DNA of 16,255 bases from Bacillota bacterium. GTDB lineage: Bacteria; Bacillota; Clostridia; Oscillospirales; Ruminococcaceae. Below, piece after piece: positions 14,043 to 16,255 of this stretch (within the stretch, counting starts at the first letter, position 1; every line of letters starts with the position of its first letter). Both the position numbers and the translations under genes were made by a program. The notes beneath the pieces are model-generated. The model saw only the letters and a program-made list of their open reading frames with translations, made no database searches and was not told the DNA's origin. The stretch spans positions 1 to 16,255 of the forward strand of contig JAEZCT010000005.1 in assembly GCA_023433405.1 (NCBI GenBank), in the 5' to 3' direction.

Positions 14043-14071
14043 TTGCCTTTTGCATTGAAATCTGCTAGACT
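14043..14071 (+). promoter_or_regulatory. Candidate sppA promoter
   Basis: TTGCCT (14043-14048) and TAGACT (14066-14071) are separated by exactly 17 bases, and TGC precedes the -10 as an extended element. This gives a leader of about 175 bases before the sppA start. Confidence 0.45.
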
Positions 14072-14197
14072 GAATGTGGAAATGTATAGATGGCTAAAGC
14101 AAAAAGAACGGTGCAGCAAAAGTGATTGCCGTTGTGCGGCGTATCTGAGAATCTATGGGCGCACTCGCCATAGGACAAAAACACAATGAATAAAAGT

Positions 14198-14232
14198 CAA
14201 GGCTCTGAGGCGCACTCGTCCTCATTGCCTTG
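14198..14232 (+). promoter_or_regulatory. Hairpin in the sppA leader
   Basis: CAAGGC (14198-14203) pairs with GCCTTG (14227-14232) and TGAGG (14206-14210) with CCTCA (14220-14224), separated by a 2x2 internal loop and closed by a nine-base loop. It ends just before the GGGAAAGG binding site (14234-14241) of sppA and lacks a T-run, so a role in translation or mRNA stability is more likely than termination. Confidence 0.4.
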
Positions 14233-14252
14233 CGGGAAAGGTTGACTTAAGC

Positions 14253-15275
14253 ATGAACAATGGCTTTGAGAATTCTCCGGTTCCCCCCGTCTATGCCGGC
14301 ACCCCCATGCCGCGGACGCCAAAAAAATCTAAGGCGGGTGTTGTAATCGCTATCGTGGCAGCCGCGCTGGCGGTGATTATTCTATTTATGGTTGCGGTGG
14401 CGTCGTTTTTCAGTCGGTATGACGGAGGCATTGGCGAGCGGCTGGACATCGTGCGGATAGAGGGTGTCATCAGCGCACAAAGCTCCTCCTCCATCTTCTC
14501 TGCCGAGCAGGGCTACAACCAAAGCTTTATCCTAAACACCATAGATACCCTTATCGACAGCCCCGACAGCAAGGGAATCCTGCTTTACCTGAATACGCCG
14601 GGCGGCGCTGTTTACCAAACGGATGAGGTATACTTAAAGCTGCTGGAATATAAGCAAACAGGGCGCCCGGTGTACGCGTATATGGCAGAAACCGCGGCCT
14701 CCGGCGGCTACTATATCGCCTGTGCGGCGGATAGAATTTACTCCAACCGCAATACCTTTACCGGCTCCATTGGTGTAATAATGGGTACCTACATGGATCT
14801 TTCGGGGCTTTTGGAGGAGTTTGGCATCACAACCCATACCTTTACCTCGGGGGACAATAAGTCCATGGGCAGCAGCTATGAGCCGATGACGCAGGAGCAG
14901 GAGCGCATCTTCCAGTCACTGGTTGATGAATGCTACGAGCAGTTTGTGGATATTGTCTCGAAGGGCCGGGGCAAGGACATCGCCGAGGTAAAGCGTCTTG
15001 CGGATGGCAGGGTGTATACCGCAAAACAGGCGCTGGCTAACGGCCTGATTGATGAAATATCCTCCTACGAGCAGGCTCTCAGTGCGGTGCGCACCCAGCT
15101 TGGCGACGAGAATATGCGCATTGTGGACCATATTCAGCCGCAGGTAACCGGTTTTTCCGCCCTGCTCGGTAAGCTCGCTCAGCTTCGCAGCCGTTCGGAT
15201 ACGGAGGTAATTTTGGACAGTATGTCGGCATACACTATATGGGGGTATTATTGCCCTCAGCTGGGGAGCCGCTGA
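14253..15275 (+). CDS. sppA: Signal peptide peptidase SppA (S49 family)
   Basis: SppA degrades cleaved signal peptides and other membrane peptides outside the cytoplasmic membrane. The 340-residue product has a proline-rich cytoplasmic tail, one membrane helix (about 28-52), and a single S49 domain. The nucleophile is Ser150 in ETAASGGYYIACAADRI and the general base Lys203 in GDNKSMGSSYEPMT; the pair lies close to the Ser147/Lys199 positions of the Bacillus subtilis enzyme. The motif YLNTPGGAV (112-120) forms the conserved loop before the nucleophile. The single-domain size is that of the Gram-positive type, about half of the E. coli protein. GGGAAAGG lies about eleven bases before ATG 14253, and the leader contains a hairpin. 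The ymxH-like gene follows after 70 bases with no terminator. Confidence 0.9.
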   Translation: MNNGFENSPVPPVYAGTPMPRTPKKSKAGVVIAIVAAALAVIILFMVAVASFFSRYDGGIGERLDIVRIEGVISAQSSSSIFSAEQGYNQSFILNTIDTLIDSPDSKGILLYLNTPGGAVYQTDEVYLKLLEYKQTGRPVYAYMAETAASGGYYIACAADRIYSNRNTFTGSIGVIMGTYMDLSGLLEEFGITTHTFTSGDNKSMGSSYEPMTQEQERIFQSLVDECYEQFVDIVSKGRGKDIAEVKRLADGRVYTAKQALANGLIDEISSYEQALSAVRTQLGDENMRIVDHIQPQVTGFSALLGKLAQLRSRSDTEVILDSMSAYTIWGYYCPQLGSR

Positions 15276-15347
15276 CAAGGTTCGGGCAGCGCCCCCTGTG
15301 CAGTATTTTGCTGGTAAAAGATTAATCCGGCAGGGGGGCACCTTGTG

Positions 15348-15629
15348 ATGCATACGACGGTAAACGACCTGCGGCACAAGGACGTGGTAAATATAAAGGA
15401 TGGTTCGCGGCTGGGGTGCGTGTGCGATGTGGAGCTTGATTTGGGCTGTGCCAAGGTTATCGCTCTCATCATCTACGGCAGGCCCCGCTGGTTTGGGCTG
15501 TTCGGGCGCGAGGACGATATCTTCATCGGGCTTGATAACATCAAGGTCGTGGGGGAGGACACCATTCTCGTTAGCTTCGAGTGCCAAAGCCGCCCCAAGC
15601 GAAGGAAATTCAGCATTTTTGAGAACTGA
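15348..15629 (+). CDS. YlmC/YmxH-family sporulation protein (PRC-barrel)
   Basis: The product is about 93 residues. It has the YlmC/YmxH pattern: an N-terminal LRHKDVVNIKDGSRLG, a central CDVELDLGCAKVIALII, and the strongly conserved GLFGREDDIFIGLDNIKVVGEDTILV (about 52-77), where F-G-x-E/R-D-D and the I-x-x-x-N-I-K-x-x-G-x-D-x-I-x-V end are family marks. These are small PRC-barrel proteins found in spore formers; knockouts have been linked to sporulation but the mechanism is unknown. GGGGGG (15333-15338) lies six bases before GTG 15345 and nine before ATG 15348; I chose the ATG. It follows sppA and probably shares its transcript. It is convergent with the reading frame at 15671. Confidence 0.85.
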   Translation: MHTTVNDLRHKDVVNIKDGSRLGCVCDVELDLGCAKVIALIIYGRPRWFGLFGREDDIFIGLDNIKVVGEDTILVSFECQSRPKRRKFSIFEN

Positions 15630-15634
15630 TGCTG

Positions 15635-15697
15635 TTTTCGCGGGTTTAAAACGGCAATAGCGAAAAGCGGTTATTTTCCCTGAAAAATCCGCGAAAA
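15635..15697. terminator. Overlapping stem-loops between convergent genes
   Basis: TTTTCGC (15635-15641) can pair with GCGAAAA (15660-15666), or as TTTTCGCGG (15635-15643) with CCGCGAAAA (15689-15697). The two pairings exclude each other. The position between convergent stop codons suggests a shared terminator, but T-runs are short. Confidence 0.35.
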
Positions 15698-16090
15698 TAA
15701 TGCGGAGTATTCTTTTCGATCGCTTGACTCGACCCCGAACACCTTTTTGAAGAAGCTTCTTACCTTGGAATCGATCCACATTGCCTTTTCCTGAGAATAG
15801 AAATTCCAGGAAATTAGTCCGGCACCGGGATGAAAATGCCGAGCAGCATATGGAAAATCAAATCCGTCTACGGTTATGTAATCGGGCCCCGTAGCAGTGG
15901 GAGGTGCATCTTCGTAACCGGGATTAGGATTCTCCGGCCTGGGGTCGGGAGGGTTGGTATTGCTTGGATTACTTCCGCCAGAACAGATATCGGAGCCGTC
16001 GGAACCACTCACAAGGGGTTTGATATCGCTTGTGTAATCGAAGAAGCTCCACTCCTGCTCATGTCCGGCAGCGTCCCAGGGCTGAAGCAA
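15671..16090 (-). pseudogene. Orphan C-terminal reading frame next to an IS junction
   Basis: The open frame gives 139 residues from TTG 16090, but it stays open upstream to 16156 (…ETGDNGADILLQPWD…) with protein-like composition, so the original gene was probably longer. From the N-side it has a polar region, a Pro/Gly/Asn-rich linker (about residues 38-65, PPDPRPENPNPG), and a C-terminal domain ending WIDSKVRSFFKKVFGV plus a basic tail. I recognise no family; the linker is typical of surface or modular proteins. At its upstream side the sequence changes into a truncated ISAs1 transposase, consistent with the gene's 5' part being removed by the insertion or a later deletion. GGGG seven bases before TTG 16090 leaves open that a shortened protein is made. 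Confidence 0.45.
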
Positions 16091-16116
16091 AATATCAGCC
16101 CCATTATCACCGGTTT

Positions 16117-16255
16117 CTATGGAGAGATAGCTGCCTGCTTTTCTAGGGTATGATTATCATCCTCACGAAAAGTTACGTCCAAATGCCAGTGAAAGCTTTC
16201 GACCATCCAATGGCCGCGTATGGCACGGGCAGCTGTGGTTACATCCAAGGGCAGA
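16117..16255 (-). pseudogene. ISAs1-family transposase, internal fragment, 3'-truncated
   Basis: Read on the minus strand from base 16254, the frame gives TTAARAIRGHWMVESFHWH followed by LDVTFREDDNHTLEKQAA, then stops at TAG 16119-16117. R-G-H-W-x-V-E-S-x-H-W-x-L-D-V-T-F-x-E-D is the conserved C-terminal catalytic block of ISAs1-type (DDE) transposases, including its glutamate. Full-length members continue about 40-50 residues past K-x-A-A; here the frame ends three residues later, so the element is truncated at about 16120-16135. The upstream part runs off the right edge. It is clearly unrelated to the IS630-type tail at the left edge. Confidence 0.8.

Larger units (their letters stand above)
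13699..14252. other. 550-bp divergent intergenic region with structured elements
   Basis: This separates the CheY operon from sppA. An 81-codon frame (13944-14189) starts at TTG with no binding site and no family likeness; I do not regard it as a gene. The region holds a long-range inverted repeat (13864-13923), a candidate sppA promoter (14043-14071) and an imperfect hairpin just before the sppA start (14198-14232). No clear promoter for the CheY gene was found on the minus strand. Confidence 0.45.

Noticed and set aside
13944..14189. 81-codon frame between the CheY operon and sppA
   Set aside because: TTG start without a binding site; overlaps the likely sppA promoter; no family resemblance.
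14916..15779. 287-codon minus-strand frame over sppA and ymxH
   Set aside because: Both plus-strand genes have strong family signatures, and the minus frame runs across their boundaries.

Overview
The window looks like chromosomal DNA from a spore-forming member of the Clostridia (Firmicutes). Supporting signs are a YlmC/YmxH-type PRC-barrel sporulation protein, an AraM/EgsA-type glycerol-1-phosphate dehydrogenase, a Bacillus-like SppA, strong GGAGG-type ribosome binding sites in front of many TTG and GTG starts, and AT-rich intergenic DNA between genes of moderate GC. No rRNA, tRNA, CRISPR array or complete prophage was seen. The species cannot be named from the sequence alone.

Layout. The left edge (1-110) is the 3' end of an IS630-family transposase. 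It is followed by a GlsB/YeaQ-type membrane protein, a 39-residue charged peptide gene with a clear terminator, and a convergent membrane-anchored DUF3888-like protein. Next come a small single-pass membrane protein (1676-2095) and a large SASA-family sialate O-acetylesterase-like enzyme (2176-4056). After two terminator-like hairpins lies an AT-rich lipoprotein gene (4378-5133), then a C-rich, G-poor leader and a Uup-type ABC-F ATPase (5260-7086). On the minus strand follow egsA (7203-8435) and a GNAT acetyltransferase (8490-9017). A 450-bp divergent intergenic region separates these from a D-2-hydroxyacid dehydrogenase (9466-10428) and a DUF454/YbaN membrane protein (10652-11083).

A minus-strand cluster (11154-13698) reads, in transcription order, a CheY-like receiver, a protein with four regular 29-residue repeats joined to a CheX/CheC-like domain, and a membrane-anchored M23 endopeptidase. 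A 550-bp intergenic region with structured elements precedes sppA and ymxH on the plus strand. The right edge carries an orphan minus-strand reading frame (15671-16090) butted against a truncated ISAs1-family transposase (16117-16255). The window is therefore bracketed by two unrelated insertion-sequence remnants.

How the genes work together. Most of the window is housekeeping or accessory envelope functions: membrane protein turnover (SppA), wall hydrolysis (M23), unusual lipid-backbone synthesis (EgsA), stress membrane proteins (GlsB, YbaN) and glycan deacetylation. The most coherent candidate system is the CheY plus repeat-CheX pair, which looks like a phospho-signalling module with a possible second-messenger-binding front end, next to a wall hydrolase. 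The most notable non-coding signal is a family of four, perhaps five, diverged intergenic repeats sharing a core like TTATGGGTTTTTACGCG. Three of them lie upstream of a gene and point away from it.
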